Origin: Dillenia suffruticosa
Taxonomy: Eukaryota; Streptophyta; Magnoliopsida; Dilleniales; Dilleniaceae
Reading direction: 5' to 3'
Length of the DNA: 64,000 nucleotides
NCBI GenBank assembly: GCA_033439265.1
Contig: JAVTVX010000012.1
Coordinates: 11,761,001-11,825,000 of the forward strand
This document shows positions 11,592-22,514 of the stretch, piece after piece (within the stretch, counting starts at the first letter, position 1; each line of letters opens with the position of its first letter). The notes under the pieces were generated by a model, which was given only the letters and a program-made list of their open reading frames with translations, searched no databases and was not told the DNA's origin. The position numbers were made by a program, and so were the translations under genes.

Positions 11592-14500
11592 CTACGTCTC
11601 AAAATTAGACTCTTCAACATCATTTTCATCATCCTCATCCTCATCCTCATCAGAATCCTCATCCCCATCCTCATCATTTGTCTCAAAATTAGATTCTTCA
11701 TCGTCTTCTTCATGAATTTCACTTGTATCCACATCTATCACTACTCCGCTAGGATCTCGTAATGTTGGAATATTATATTCCTCGGTCTGAACTGTATTAG
11801 TAACCTCCTCTTGTTGATATGCTGTCTCTTCCCAATGTTTTTCAATTTTTTTCCGTGCTTTCGTTTTAAAAACAGCCCACCAATCAATTTTGTCACGTTT
11901 CAAACTAGGATATGAAGTATAAAATACTTGAATCGCTTGTTGTGCCAACTCAAATGGTTCATATCTTTTATACAATTTCTTATGATTTATTTCAATCAAA
12001 TTAAACTATGGATGCACTTTCATCCCTTTGACAGGGTCAAACCAGCGACAGATAAATAAAACAACCCGTAATGTTGGATCAGGGTACTCTACCTCTACGA
12101 TTTCATCCAACAAACCATAAAAATCATTTTGACCTCCACCATCATTGGATGACTGAACACAAACTCTACTATTCATTGTCGTTTTCCTCACTCCATATTC
12201 TTCGGTATGAAAATTTTACCCGTTTATAAAATAGGATGGCTAAGTTCATACCATTGATTTTGGACCCCATGACAAATGGATTAACAATTCTTGCTGGACT
12301 TGAGCTTGATTATCATAAATCTAAAGTTAAATAAATATGTTAATATGTTTTAAAGTAAATATTTAAATAATTTATAGTCTACTTACATATTTTTTGAACC
12401 ATGGTGCAAATTCTTCATCGCAAAAACGATCAAACTCATATCTCGAAAGTTGAGAATATACGTTTTGGAAAATTCTACTATCAAAGGAAATAAATTTTAA
12501 CACAAATAATTTACGACATAAGAAATACGTAAAATAGGAAATATATACTTACTCGAAATATAATGTTACTTCTGGACAATTCAGTAAAATATATGTGTGG
12601 GCTGCCCGCCATTCTTGATCAGTTAAATATCTACGTTTACATGATCTACTTAGTCGATCATGATAGTTAAAAATTGAGAATGATTTCAAATTGGGATCAA
12701 TAGGACCCTCATCATTTCTTCCCGCTCTCCGCCTCTTGCATTGAACGTGAAACTAAAAATAATATGATGCAAATGTTGTTATTTCCTCCACAAATATGCA
12801 TTGACAATAGAGGATTCAACACGTGTCTTATTTTTCACTTTCTTCTTCAAATGATATAGGAATCCAATTGTAATAAAATAAAATGTTTTAGAAAATTATG
12901 TGTAATGAAATTACAAATTTTATATGCCTTGATAACGAAGTATAAAAGATGAAAAACTCACCTTTCAAATGGATACATCCATCGAAATTGGACAGGATCT
13001 CCAACTTTCGCCTCATATGGCAAGTGAACCAAAAGATATTCCATGAAATCAAAAAATGACGGTAGAAATATTCTTTCTAAATTACACAAAATGATTAGAA
13101 TCTCTCTCTCTAACATCTCCATGTGTGAATGTCTCAACACTGTCGAGCAAATATCATGAAGGAAAATGCTTAGATCCGTAATGGCACCCCAAACAAAATT
13201 TGGTAAGAGTTTCTTAAAAGCAATAGGAATTAGTCTTTCCATAAATATATGACAATCATGACTTTTCAAACCAATCAACTTACATTCCTTTAAATCGACA
13301 CATCTTCCAAGATTTGAGACATAACCATAAGGAAACCTCAATGATTTCAACCATTCACAAACAATCCGTCTCTGATCCTTATTCAATGTATAAACTGCCT
13401 TCGGTTTTGGTCCCCTACTACTTTCATCGACATCAAGAGTAGGTCGTTTACAAAGGAGTCGCATATCTTTTCTTGCATTCAAGTTGTCTTTCGTTTTCCC
13501 AATGATATCCATCACTGTATTTATCAGATTATCAAACACATTCTTCTTGATATGCATTACATCGAGATTATGATGAACCAAATGAGTCTTCCAATACGGT
13601 AAATCCCAAAATAAACTTCGTTTAGTCCATTTATGTGAATGTCCATAGCCATATGTTGTACCATGTGGCTCTTCAATAACAGATGGAAAGTTAAGGACTC
13701 TATGCCAAATTTGTTCACCGATTAATCTCAATGGAGGAGGTGTTCTTTCAAATCTATTCTTAGTGAATTCTTCTTTATTTCTTCTGAATTTATGAGTTAA
13801 CGATAAAAATTGTCTATGACAATCAAAATAACTCGCTTTCTTCCTATGTTTCAATCTGAATGACTTTGATCTCTCCAAACAAATTAGATATCCTAAAATC
13901 CCAGCGGTACTCCATCCTGATAACATAACATACGCTGGAAAGTTATTTATGGTCCAAAGAAGAGCAGCCTTCATTACAAACATCTGATTAGTATGAATAT
14001 CATATGTAGGAACACCTTCATCCCATAGATGTTTCAACTCCGCAATCAATGGTTGCATGTAAACATTTATTAACTTCTTTGGATTTTGCGGGTCAAGCAC
14101 GACCAATGTTAAAAACATATACAGTGTCTTCATACACATACCGGGTGGAAGATTATACGGAGTTAAGATAACTGGCCAACAAGAATAAGTTCTTCCTGAT
14201 TTGCCAAATGGAGCAAACCCATCAGCACTGAGACCTAATCTAATAGTTCGAGTCTCTCTCGCAAACTCAGGATATGTTCTATCAAAATATTTCCATGCTT
14301 CTGCATCTGAAGGATGACACATTAACCCCTCTTCTGTTTCATGATTTGCATGCCAGGTCATGTGTTTAGTAGTGGTCACAGATGCATAAAGTCTTTGTAA
14401 CCTAGGAGTTAAAGGCAAATAAAACATTTGTCTGTATGATTTATACTGTTGATTACGACCCGACCTCCGAGTACTCTTGTATCTACTTTGATTACAGAAT

Positions 14501-15315
14501 TTACAAAAATCTACATCTTTATCATCTCCCCAATATAGCATACAAGTATCTCTGCAAACATCTATTATTTCCACCAGAAAACCTAATTCTTTCACAAGCT
14601 TTTTCATACTGTAGAAATCATTGGGCATAATATGATCACGCGGCAATACTTCTCCAATAACTTGAACAAAATCATTAAAACAATTCTCAGACACATTATG
14701 CTCTGCCTTGACATTCAACAGTCTTGCGGTTAGAGATAGCTTAGTGTGGTTATCACAACCAGCCCACAAAGGTTCATCTGCAGCACTTAAGACTTCCTGA
14801 AATTGGAGAGATGATTCATTATTCACATTTTCATCAACACCTACTACTTCTACCTCCTCCAATGGTGATGCATAACTAGTATACCCATGTTCAAATATTG
14901 GAACAAAGATAGAACTTGTAGCGCTTGGATCGGGAACAAAATTTGGACCCACTGCATTAATTACCATCCTCTGATACGGATTCAATTGATCATAATAACT
15001 CTGATCCCCACTAACTGAGGATTTTCTATTTCATCCAAACTCCTCATCAGAAATGAATGGTTCACCATGACATATTCAATTATAGTAATTCGGGGTAAAA
15101 CCAACTCTACAAAAATGTTCCATAACTTTATCACACTGCAAAAATTTACCATTACGACACCTTCTACATGGACACCTTAGCTTATTCCTATCCATAAAAT
15201 CAACTTGAATACAAGCAAAATCTAAAAATTGCTCAAACCCAAAAATAAATTCATCAGTTAAACCCCGATGATCAGATAAGTTCTTTTTATACATCCAATT
15301 TCTTTCGTTCTGCAT
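11592..15315 (-). pseudogene. TNP2-like CACTA transposase with interrupting stops
   Basis: This is the catalytic transposase of the element. ATG at 15315 opens MQNERNWMYKK, the start of the transposase-associated domain, with a Cys-rich LRCPCRRCRNGKF segment (~15190-15150). The same frame runs from there to 12962 and covers the Tnp2 core (for example DGFAPFGKSGRTYSCWPV near 14240-14190) and the start of DUF4218 (LPNFVWGAITDLSIFLHD). Two in-frame TGA codons, near 15076 and 15022, lie between the domains. A donor GTGAGT follows 12962. Later exons (~12860-12540, 12480-12390, 12310-11592) carry the rest of DUF4218 and DUF4216 (VLFICRWFDPVKGMKVHP, then EINHKKLYKRYEPF). The C-terminus is an acidic tail with ESNFET twice. 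Identity is certain; function is probably lost. Confidence 0.9.
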
Positions 15316-15339
15316 TTTCCCTGTCTCCAAATTTAAAAT

Positions 15340-15955
15340 TTTTTAAATATTAATAAAAACTACAAAAAAACTACTAAATCATCAATACTAATATCATCAT
15401 TAATGTCAACTAAGTTCATATAACAATAAATAATAACGTTAATTGTACAAAACTCAAATCATCATTAATACAAAGCTTAATTTCACAAAAATTAAATATA
15501 ATAATAAATAATATTATAAACTTAATTAATATCAAACAAATTAACTAAATTATTACAATAACATTAAATATTATCATAGAATTAAATAAAGTATCAAATA
15601 TTAAATATTTAACAACATTGATTATTTAATAAATTGATATAAGATTTACTATAAACTGCTGATTATTGTTAACATAATATTTTTCATAATCAATTATCAC
15701 ATAAAATTTACTATAAATTGCATTTTTCAATCATTACAGTACATATTAAAACATTTTTCACCACCAATTAATAACTCACCGATACACTCCGATATCAATA
15801 CCAGTAACAGTTTCCAATCCAAATATTTGAGAATCGTAAAACCTAACACATCAAAAACAATTATAAATAACTAATATATTATTAAAACAATATTATAAAA
15901 ACATTTTTTTAAATAACATTTCTAAAAAAATAAAAAAAAAAAATCAATTAAATTA
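15340..15955. other. AT-rich leader spacer inside the CACTA element
   Basis: Very AT-rich sequence with runs such as TAATAATAAAT between the transposase start and the GC-rich block. No coding capacity. It probably represents 5' leader or intron sequence of the TNP2 transcription unit. Confidence 0.5.
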
Positions 15956-15956
15956 A

Positions 15957-16400
15957 ATTGTTGGGCCGGGCCGGGCAGTGCAATGGCCCAGGCCAATGGG
16001 CGCGAAGGGGAGGCGGCCCCTTCGCGTAGCAGGGCAGCGCAAGGGCTGCGCGGCACCTTCGGCGTCTTGGCCGCGCAAGGGTGGCTGCCCCTTCGTGTGG
16101 CGGAGGCGCAAAGGGGCCAGCGGCCCCTCCGAGTATCTGGGCAGCGCAGGGGGGCGGAGCCGTAAAGGGGCCATCGGCCTCTTTGCGCGTCTGGGCAGCA
16201 TAGGGGCGGCGGAGCCGCAAAGGGACGGGGCGGCCCCTTCTCAAGTATGTGCCGCGGAGGGGCCGCAGAGGCGCAAAGGGGCCATCGGACACTTCGCGCA
16301 CCTGGGCCGCACAGGGGAGGCGGACTCTTAGCGTGGCGGAGCCGCAAAGTGCCCAGAGGCCCCTTCGCGCACCTCGGCCGCACAGGGGCTGTCGTCCCTT
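15957..16400. repeat. GC-rich degenerate tandem block in the CACTA 5' leader
   Basis: An abrupt GC-rich island with imperfect repeats of roughly 45-60 bp. Recurring words are GCGCAAAGGGGCC, CGGCCCCTTC and GGGC(C/A)GCACAGGGG, spaced regularly. It lies between very AT-rich flanks. Long overlapping ORFs on both strands (for example 15922-16443 minus) are a side effect of the base composition and repeats. I see no known protein motif. Confidence 0.75.
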
Positions 16401-16424
16401 GTCGCGGCTTGCACATGAAGGGCA

Positions 16425-16545
16425 GATCCAGCAGCTTTGCCACCGGATCTGCCTTCTAAAGCTCAGATCCAGCGGCTGGCAGTCTGATCTGTCTTCTACA
16501 ACTCAGATCCGGCGGCTGGCCGCCGGATCTGCCATCTACGGCCAA
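16425..16545 (+). repeat. Tandem repeat of ~52 bp, about 2.5-3 copies
   Basis: Three copies of a CAGATCC(A/G)GC(A/G)GCTGGC...GATCTGCCTTCTA-type unit occur in a row. Each copy contains a local GATC-centred inverted repeat (CGGCGGCTGGCCGCCG in the third). It joins the GC-rich block to the hairpin array. Confidence 0.7.
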
Positions 16546-16689
16546 GAGAGAGAAAGTGAGAGAGAGATTATCGTAGATCCGGCATCCCATCCGTCATCCC
16601 TTCGCAGTACCCCTTTGCAGCTATTCTTCAAAAATGAACCCGATAGAGAGAGAGAGAGAGTAAAAGTGAAGGAAGCGTGAAATATATTG

Positions 16690-17215
16690 AAAATAGGGAC
16701 AAAACGTTTTTGTCCCAAAATTCGTCCTAGAATCAGGGACGAAAATATTTTTCGTCCCAGAATCAGGGATGAAAATATTTTTTATCCCAGAATTAGGGAC
16801 GAAATTTTTTTTTCGTCCCTAAATTAAGGACGAAAATATTTTTCGTCCCTCAATCGGGGATGAAATTTTTTTTTCTTCGCTGAAACAGGGACGAAATTTT
16901 TTTTTCGTCCCAGAATTAGGGACAAAATTTTTTTGATCTCAGAATCAGGGATGAAATTTTTTTTCGTCCCAGAATCAGGGATGAAAATTTTTTTCGTCCC
17001 TGAATCAGGCATGAATTATTTTTTTGTCCCTGAATCAGGGACGAAATTTTTTTTTCATCCCAGAATCAAGGACGAATTTTTTTTTCATCCCAGAATCAGG
17101 GACGAAAATTTTTTTTGTCCCTGAATCACGAACGAATTTTTTTTTGTCGCAGAATCAGGGACGAAATTTTTTTTTTCGTCCCTGAATCGGGGACGAAAAA
17201 ATTTTTTTGTCGCTA
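16690..17215. repeat. Hairpin-forming subterminal repeat array A of the CACTA element
   Basis: About 17 imperfect units of ~31 bp. Each has the form GGGACGAAA-(T-rich)-TTTCGTCCC followed by AGAATCA, so each unit is itself an inverted repeat with an AT spacer. Short ORFs through it (for example 16933-17124 plus, with repeated PESGMKFFFV) only reflect the repeat. By analogy with En/Spm, the units are candidate binding sites for the TNP1-like protein. Confidence 0.85.
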
Positions 17216-17838
17216 AAATCTATGACGAAAGAATGGTTTCATCGCTAAATTTCTGATAAATATATGTTTTTGTAGCAATTTGTAGGAAATGTAACAATAA
17301 ATAATTTTTTTCTTTATAATTTACAACGAATTTTGCAACAATACTTATGGTTTCTGATAAATAACTCTTTGAATACTCTAAAATAGGAACTAAATCGACA
17401 AACTATTGACAATATTTGCGTACTATGATATAATTATAAAAAAAATATTCAATATTTTGATTATTAGTTAACAAGTATTTCTACTTTAACTCTTAGTTTA
17501 GTTAATCGAATATTTAAAGAAATTTATAAGATAGAGTTATCAGTGCTGGGAATGGAAAATTAAACAGATAATGAATAGAAAATGAATATACTAATAATAT
17601 TCTTTTGTAACAATTTAAAAGATTTGTAAAGTTATAGAAAATAAATGTACAAATTTAAAAGATTATACTATATTATCATTTTTTTTATGTAAATAGATAA
17701 TGAATGAATGATTTTAAATAAGGTTTTTTGAACATCTTAAGATTTTATACGCTATCAGTGTATAACACCGTTTATAAATCATTTTTATATTAGAAAATGT
17801 TTATAATACTAGAAAATGTTTCAAATGACTGAAAAATG
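17216..17838. other. AT-rich spacer between the two CACTA repeat arrays
   Basis: Non-coding AT-rich sequence containing a few isolated GTCGCTAAA-type motifs at its left edge and a duplicated AGAAAATGTTT near 17792-17820. Nothing else recognisable. Confidence 0.5.
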
Positions 17839-18503
17839 AATTTTAGCGACAAATTTTGCCACAAATGTTATATTTGTCACTAATTTGCAACAAATTTAAC
17901 AACAAATAATCGAATTTGTTGCGACGAATATAAATATTTGTCGCTAACTTTGCGATGAATTTAGAAATTCATCGCAATATTTTGGGACGAATAAACGAAT
18001 TCGTCCCAAATTTAGGGATGAATTTCTATTTCGTCCCAAAATTTTGGGACAAATTTTTTTTCGTCCCGAATTTAGGGACGATTTTTTCATTCGTTGCAAA
18101 TTTAGGAACGAATTTTTTATTCGTCACAAATTTAGGGACGAATTTTTCATTTGTCGCAAATTTAGGGATGAAGTTTTTTTTCGTCACAAATTTTGGGACG
18201 AATTTTTTTTTCGTCCCAAATTTAGAGACGAATCTTTAATTCGTTGCAAATTTAGTGATGAATTTTGAAATTCGTTGCAAATTTAGCAACAAAATTTTTA
18301 TTCGTCACAAATTTGCAATGAATTGTGCTTCAAAAAATTTTCATCAAAAATTTGCGACGAATTTTGTAACGAAAAGTTTTTTTGTTGCTAAATTTGCGAC
18401 GAAAATATTTTGTTGCTAAAATTTTGGCTAATTTGCGACGATAGCATTTTTTGTTGCTAAATTTGTTGTAGATTTGCAACGAATATTTGTCGTTGCTAAA
18501 ATT
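17839..18503. repeat. Subterminal repeat array B at the CACTA 5' end
   Basis: Imperfect units of ~30-32 bp of the form GGGACGAATTTTTT-TCGTCCCAAATTTA, about nine clear copies from 17990 to 18320. They grade into TTTGCGACGAA and TTCGTTGCTAAA units towards the terminus. The consensus differs from array A: the spacer is CAAATTTAG instead of AGAATCAGG. ORFs at 17955-18268 are repeat artefacts. Confidence 0.85.
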
Positions 18504-18532
18504 CGTTGCTAAATTCTTGTTTTTTTGTAGTG
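18504..18532 (-). repeat. CACTA 5' terminal inverted repeat
   Basis: The minus strand starts CACTACAAAAAAACAAGAAT and continues TTAGCAACG, the classic outer end of plant CACTA elements. The plus-strand sequence ends ...TTTTTTTGTAGTG, followed by the flanking ATA. Confidence 0.85.
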
Positions 18533-19476
18533 ATAGGGATAAAGTAATGTGTGATATGGTAGATATGGATGCCTACCATTTACTGTTTCGTAAACCTTGG
18601 TAGCATGATTTGGATGCAACTCACAATGGCCAAGAAAATACTTACTGGTTTGAGAACAATGTGTGAAAAATTACCTTACTACTTTTAGGTTTTAAACAAA
18701 ATTCTGAGTTTCGTAAAGTTTCGAGTTTCTTAACTATTACTCATTCAAATTCTAATTTCATGACAGGAACAAGGCACACTAGAGAAATTCATGCCTTAGT
18801 AGTTAAAACAGTTCTTTTGGCAGGAGCCGATAAGCTTGTGTCCAAGTTCGATTCGTGATTTGTTGAACGAGTTTCAAGAGCTAATGCCTGATGAACTCCC
18901 AGTAGGACTCCCTCTAATGAGATATATTAGCATGCCATTGATCAGGTACCTAGGCTAGTTTGCCAAATTTACCACATTATCGGATAAATCCCAATGAGGG
19001 TGAGATCTTCTAGCAAATGGTGAAGGAGCTGCCTGATTAGGGGTTGACCCCACAGAAGGATGGGAACTGCCAAACGTGTGTGGATAGCTAGGCAATCAAT
19101 AAGATTACGGTGACGTACAAGTTTCTAATTCCTTGGCTTGAGGATATGCTTGATAAGTTGTCTGGTACAAAAGTCTTCACAAAGATTGAAGTGCGAAGTG
19201 GGTATGATCATATCCAAATTAGGCTCGAAGTTGAGTGGAAGATGGCTTTCAAGACTAAGGCCTTTATGAATGGCTTCCTATACCATTCAAATTATCTAAT
19301 GCTCCCAACATATGTATATAGTTGATGAATGAGATGTTGAGGTCATTTATTGATAAATTCGTTGTCATTTATTTTGATGATATTTTGATTTATAGCAATA
19401 ATGAGATTGAGCATTTGGAGCATTATCATCTTTCCGACACCCCTTTGCATTTAGATTACTTGAGGGCGAGCTCTTT
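18533..19476 (+). pseudogene. Decayed Gypsy protease-RT fragment
   Basis: Readable pieces are the protease tail (VDMDAYHLLFRKPW then NTYWFENN, 18545-18670), a linker with DELPVGLPLMRYI (~18885-18925), and RT with [20 protein letters not shown] (~19095-19155), [17 protein letters not shown] and YFDDILIYS (~19370-19400). The RT between 19325 and 19340 is shortened. RNase H and integrase are absent, so a large internal deletion removed them before the polypurine tract at 19478. The CACTA right end abuts the fragment directly. Confidence 0.85.
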
Positions 19477-19477
19477 A

Positions 19478-19815
19478 TAGGTAGGGGGATTGATGTGGAA
19501 TATACTTAAGATAATTATAGGGTTATGCAAAATAGGTCCAAGAAAAGGAAAGTGATCCGTTAACTTTTGATCATTTAGTTAGTTTCTTAATTTCTCTAAT
19601 TTCCTAATTTTTTTAATTTTTTGATTTCTCTAGTTTTTTAATTTTTCTAATTTCCTAATTTTTAGGATTCATATTGACCCCATAAATACTTGTAGTGTTT
19701 TTTTATTTTGGATAGATTTCATTAATAATAATTTTCTTTGAAAGTTTTATGGTTTTACTCCTTTGCAAACCCTATTGTATTCTTGTTATCTCTCCCATGT
19801 TAGGTTTGCTCATAC
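19478..19815 (+). repeat. Polypurine tract and partial 3' LTR of the Gypsy fragment
   Basis: TAGGTAGGGGGAT at 19478-19490 is a plus-strand polypurine tract. The LTR follows from TGATGTGG at 19491. Downstream, AAAGTTTTATGGTTTT...CTTTGCAAACCCTA is the usual U5-like text of plant Gypsy LTRs. It is cut off near 19815, where a GTCGAC-rich Copia LTR begins. Confidence 0.65.
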
Positions 19816-21534
19816 CTTGAGCTAGTGAGTTGTCCAGTAACATGCAAGTTGACTTGTCTAGGATGATAGTCAACTTTGCATGTTCTAGATAGGTTTTTAT
19901 GTCACAACATTCATCTTGTGTCGACATAAGCTTTTATAGTTAGAATTTTTCTAAGTATTAGGCATTCGAGTTGATTTGGGGGAAGCATGAGTCGACTCGG
20001 CCAATTGTGCAAGTCAACTTACTATATTAGGTAGGTCAACTTGTTTTTATGCTTTGTGTCCTATGTCTTAGCCTGTGTCATGACGTATATCATGGCCTAT
20101 GCAGTGGCCTATGACTCGTGGCTCGTCTCATGCTGATAACATATTGTGAATTTTCTAAATTCTGAATATAAGAGTCGACTTGAGGTGTATAGTGAGTCGA
20201 CTAGTACATATGTCCCAAGACATGTTATGTCAACACAAACCTTTTTCTTGTGTCGACACAAAGTACTGGTATTTTGTTTTGTGATGTGCAAGATTCATGC
20301 AAATCGACTTGGTCAAGGTGTGAGTTGACTTGTGCCTATGTTCTAAGACATGTTGTATCAACACAAATCTTTTCTTGTGTCGATACAACCTAATGCCAAT
20401 GCATATGTCATGGACTGTGCCATGGCATGTGTCGAGTCATGTTGTTGCTTGTGTGACGGGGCTTGTGTTATGGCTTGTGTCATGTGTCATGACTCATGTC
20501 ATACCTCATGCAATAGTATGGGTGAGTTGACATGGGGTGATGTACAAGTCGACTGTGTTTCTGTCCTATGAGCCATATTTTATTTTGGATATATTGTGTC
20601 AACACAAGCTTATGCTTGCTTAAAATATTCTAAGTCAGAATGTGTAAGCCGACTTGAACAATTGTGTAAGTCAACTTGATCTAGTATGACTTTAGTTCAA
20701 AGGTTTGGCCTGTGGCTTTTAGGCGCCATTTGATAGGAAACACAGATAGCTATAAGCAGTTATGATTATTTGGGAAAACTAACATTAGCAATCAATGGAT
20801 CATCAAAAATGACTCGTTAATGCTAAAAATGATGAAGTATATTAAGGTTGGCTCAAACAACAACACAGGAGTTAGCCTAATATTAGGTGCTATTTGGTAG
20901 GAAACACGGGTAGCTCTGGGTTGTTATGATTATTTAGGAAAATTAACTCAAACAATCAATAGATTATCACAAATGGTTTGTGCATACAAAATGCTGAGGT
21001 TTCATTAAAGTTGGCTCGAGCAACATCGTTTGTCATGACAGGCAATGGGAATTGATTACTCAGGGAGACACGTCGACTTGTGACTTATAGTAGGTTGACT
21101 TGATTTAGCTATAATGTGTCATATTTTCATTTTGTCTGTTAATATTCGACCGTTAACAATTCAAATTTTATATTCTATTGTTTCACCAAATGTGTAAATC
21201 TACTTGAGCTTTTGGGTAAGTCGATTTGTGCATTAACTCTAGGTTCATTTTGCCTATGATTTAAGATGATTCAACTAATACTTCATTATGAGTTAGTTGT
21301 CTTAACATTCAATCTATGCTTAAAGGTGTTTCGACACTTAGTAAGTCAGACTTGACTTTTGGGTGAGTCGACTTGTTTTTTTTTTGAGGTGAGGTTTTGG
21401 ATTTTAAACAGTCTAGAATTTGGATAACATCTTTCAAATTAATCTTTCATTGATTTAACCTATTTGGCTCATCAACTAACTCACTACTGCTCATTATTTG
21501 GTCATTATCAAAAACCAAATTTTATTCATGATCA
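19816..21534 (-). repeat. Truncated SIRE-type Copia LTR rich in GTCGAC motifs
   Basis: The LTR start on the minus strand is TGATCATGAATAAAATTTGG at 21534. The block 21430-21500 matches 2670-2745 of the left-edge LTR. The interior holds many AGTCGACTT and AAGTCAACTT motifs, spaced irregularly. The LTR 3' part (the equivalent of 912-1590) and the primer site are absent, so this is a truncated or solo LTR. It contains a tandem duplication at 20720-21035. Confidence 0.65.
20720..21035 (+). repeat. Tandem duplication of ~164 bp
   Basis: Copy 1 begins TAGGCGCCATTTGATAGGAA at 20720 and copy 2 TAGGTGCTATTTGGTAGGAA at 20884. Both continue with ACAC(A/G)G(A/G)TAGCT, TTATGATTATTT, AATCAATRGAT and GTTGGCTC. 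The copies differ by scattered substitutions and small indels. Confidence 0.8.
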
Positions 21535-21559
21535 AAATCTAGTTTTGCTAATCATAATT

Positions 21560-22050
21560 TTAACTAAAAATCTAATCCATCACTCAAGAGCCAGATATAT
21601 TAAAATGAGATATCATTTCATAAAAGATCAAATTTAGTTTTACGCATCATCAAAATATATTTTATCGACTGTTCCACCAAATTTCCTATTTCTTTTATCC
21701 GAAATTTGTATAGCTTTCTCTGGAGATACTACTTGTTGGTCAAACTTTTTGCCAAGTAAAACTTTTCTAACTTTTTAAAATCCCTACAGTAGAGGTGTCA
21801 TCAATAAAATTATTAATAATATTATCTACCATGTAAAACCGGATAATATTCAAGCATTTTTTTTTCAAACTCCTCCAATTCTCATCACTCATCATTTTTG
21901 GTTTGGCCTTTTGACACTTTACGACTTTTGGAAAGTCTTGTTGAATGAGAACATTCTCTACCTTTCTCTCCTATGGTGTTAATCTGCTCTTATTGTCAAA
22001 CTATGAAGTTTGAGGAAATACCCAACATGTTTGTTAAAACTCTTCAACAA
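21560..22050 (-). pseudogene. Copia gag remnant (TNT1/Tork-like)
   Basis: On the minus strand, pieces of the gag of plant Copia elements are readable. They are VLIQQDFPKVVKC (~21945), MSDENWRSLKKKCLNIIRFY (~21890-21830), and after an internal stop FTWQKV*PTS, matching the usual LTKSLTN region (~21760-21730). Several stops and frameshifts are present. It lies directly downstream of a primer site and LTR at 22058-22514. The remainder of the element is missing; a truncated SIRE-type LTR begins at 21534. Confidence 0.7.
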
Positions 22051-22057
22051 TCGAACC

Positions 22058-22514
22058 ATACCCTAATACCATTTGTTCATAATAAAGCCAAAAAAAAAAA
22101 TACATAAGAATATCAGCAACACAACACCCACAAGCAAACCAAAATAAGTGAAGTTAGACAATTATGTGGTTCACCCTTTACATTTGTTGACAAAAGACCC
22201 AAATTCTTTTATTTTGAGAATAAAACACTACAAATAGGAATATTCAGTTTGAGAATCCAGCCAAACTCAAATACCCCTTGTATAACATCTCACAAATCCT
22301 AAAGAAATGTATTTACTTTGTAGAACAAGGGAAAATTATCCTGACCCCCCAAAAAAAACAACAAGTGAAAATTATAGAGTTCCAAAAAATCTTCTCAAAA
22401 CCCTCACGACAAAACAAATGTGCTATTCAAATGGACGAAAACTACCTCCTAAACCTACTAAAACCATTAACAGAATCTTCTCCAATGGAAGTGCTTTCAG
22501 TTGGCTATACATCA
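22058..22514 (-). repeat. Copia 5' LTR with primer-binding site
   Basis: The minus strand reads from TGATGTATAGCC at 22514 to ...TTATTATGAACA at ~22073. It continues into AAATGGTATTAGGG, a slightly mutated TGGTATCAGAGC primer site at 22058-22072. The stretch GTGAACCACATAATTG...GCTTGTGGGTGTTG is typical of short plant Copia LTRs. Length is ~440 bp. It belongs with the gag remnant at 21560-22050. Confidence 0.65.

Larger units (their letters stand above)
8767..18532 (-). mobile_element. CACTA (En/Spm) transposon, ~9.8 kb
   Basis: The right end on the minus strand begins CACTACAAAAAAACAAG, the canonical CACTA terminus, at 18532. Two diagnostic genes lie inside on the minus strand: a TNP2-like transposase (11592-15315) and a TNP1-like protein (9307-11204). 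Subterminal repeat arrays flank the genes at 8800-9030 and 16690-18510. The left end is degraded; the best candidate is CATACAAAAATACTT at 8767, a possible decayed CACTACAAAAAAAC. Flanking triplets are ATT (left) and ATA (right), a poor match for the 3-bp target duplication. In-frame stops in the transposase suggest this copy is inactive. Confidence 0.88.

Noticed and set aside
15922..16680. Long overlapping ORFs (up to 173 codons) in the GC-rich CACTA block
   Set aside because: Open in several frames on both strands because stop codons are rare in GC-rich tandem repeats; the products are low complexity (Pro/Arg/Ala) without known domains.
16824..18268. ORFs with repeated peptides (PDSGTKK-, PESGMKF- and KFRDE-type)
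   Set aside because: They are translations of the 31-bp hairpin repeats and appear in several frames on both strands.
16690..18510. CRISPR-like regular repeats
   Set aside because: The linkers between stems are themselves repeats with no unique spacers, the units are degenerate, there are no cas genes, and the region lies in a plant CACTA element.
22229..22248. CACTACAAATAGGAATATTC as a CACTA terminus for the TATCGGT array
   Set aside because: It lies inside a Copia LTR (22073-22514), has no matching inverted end right of the array, and no target duplication.
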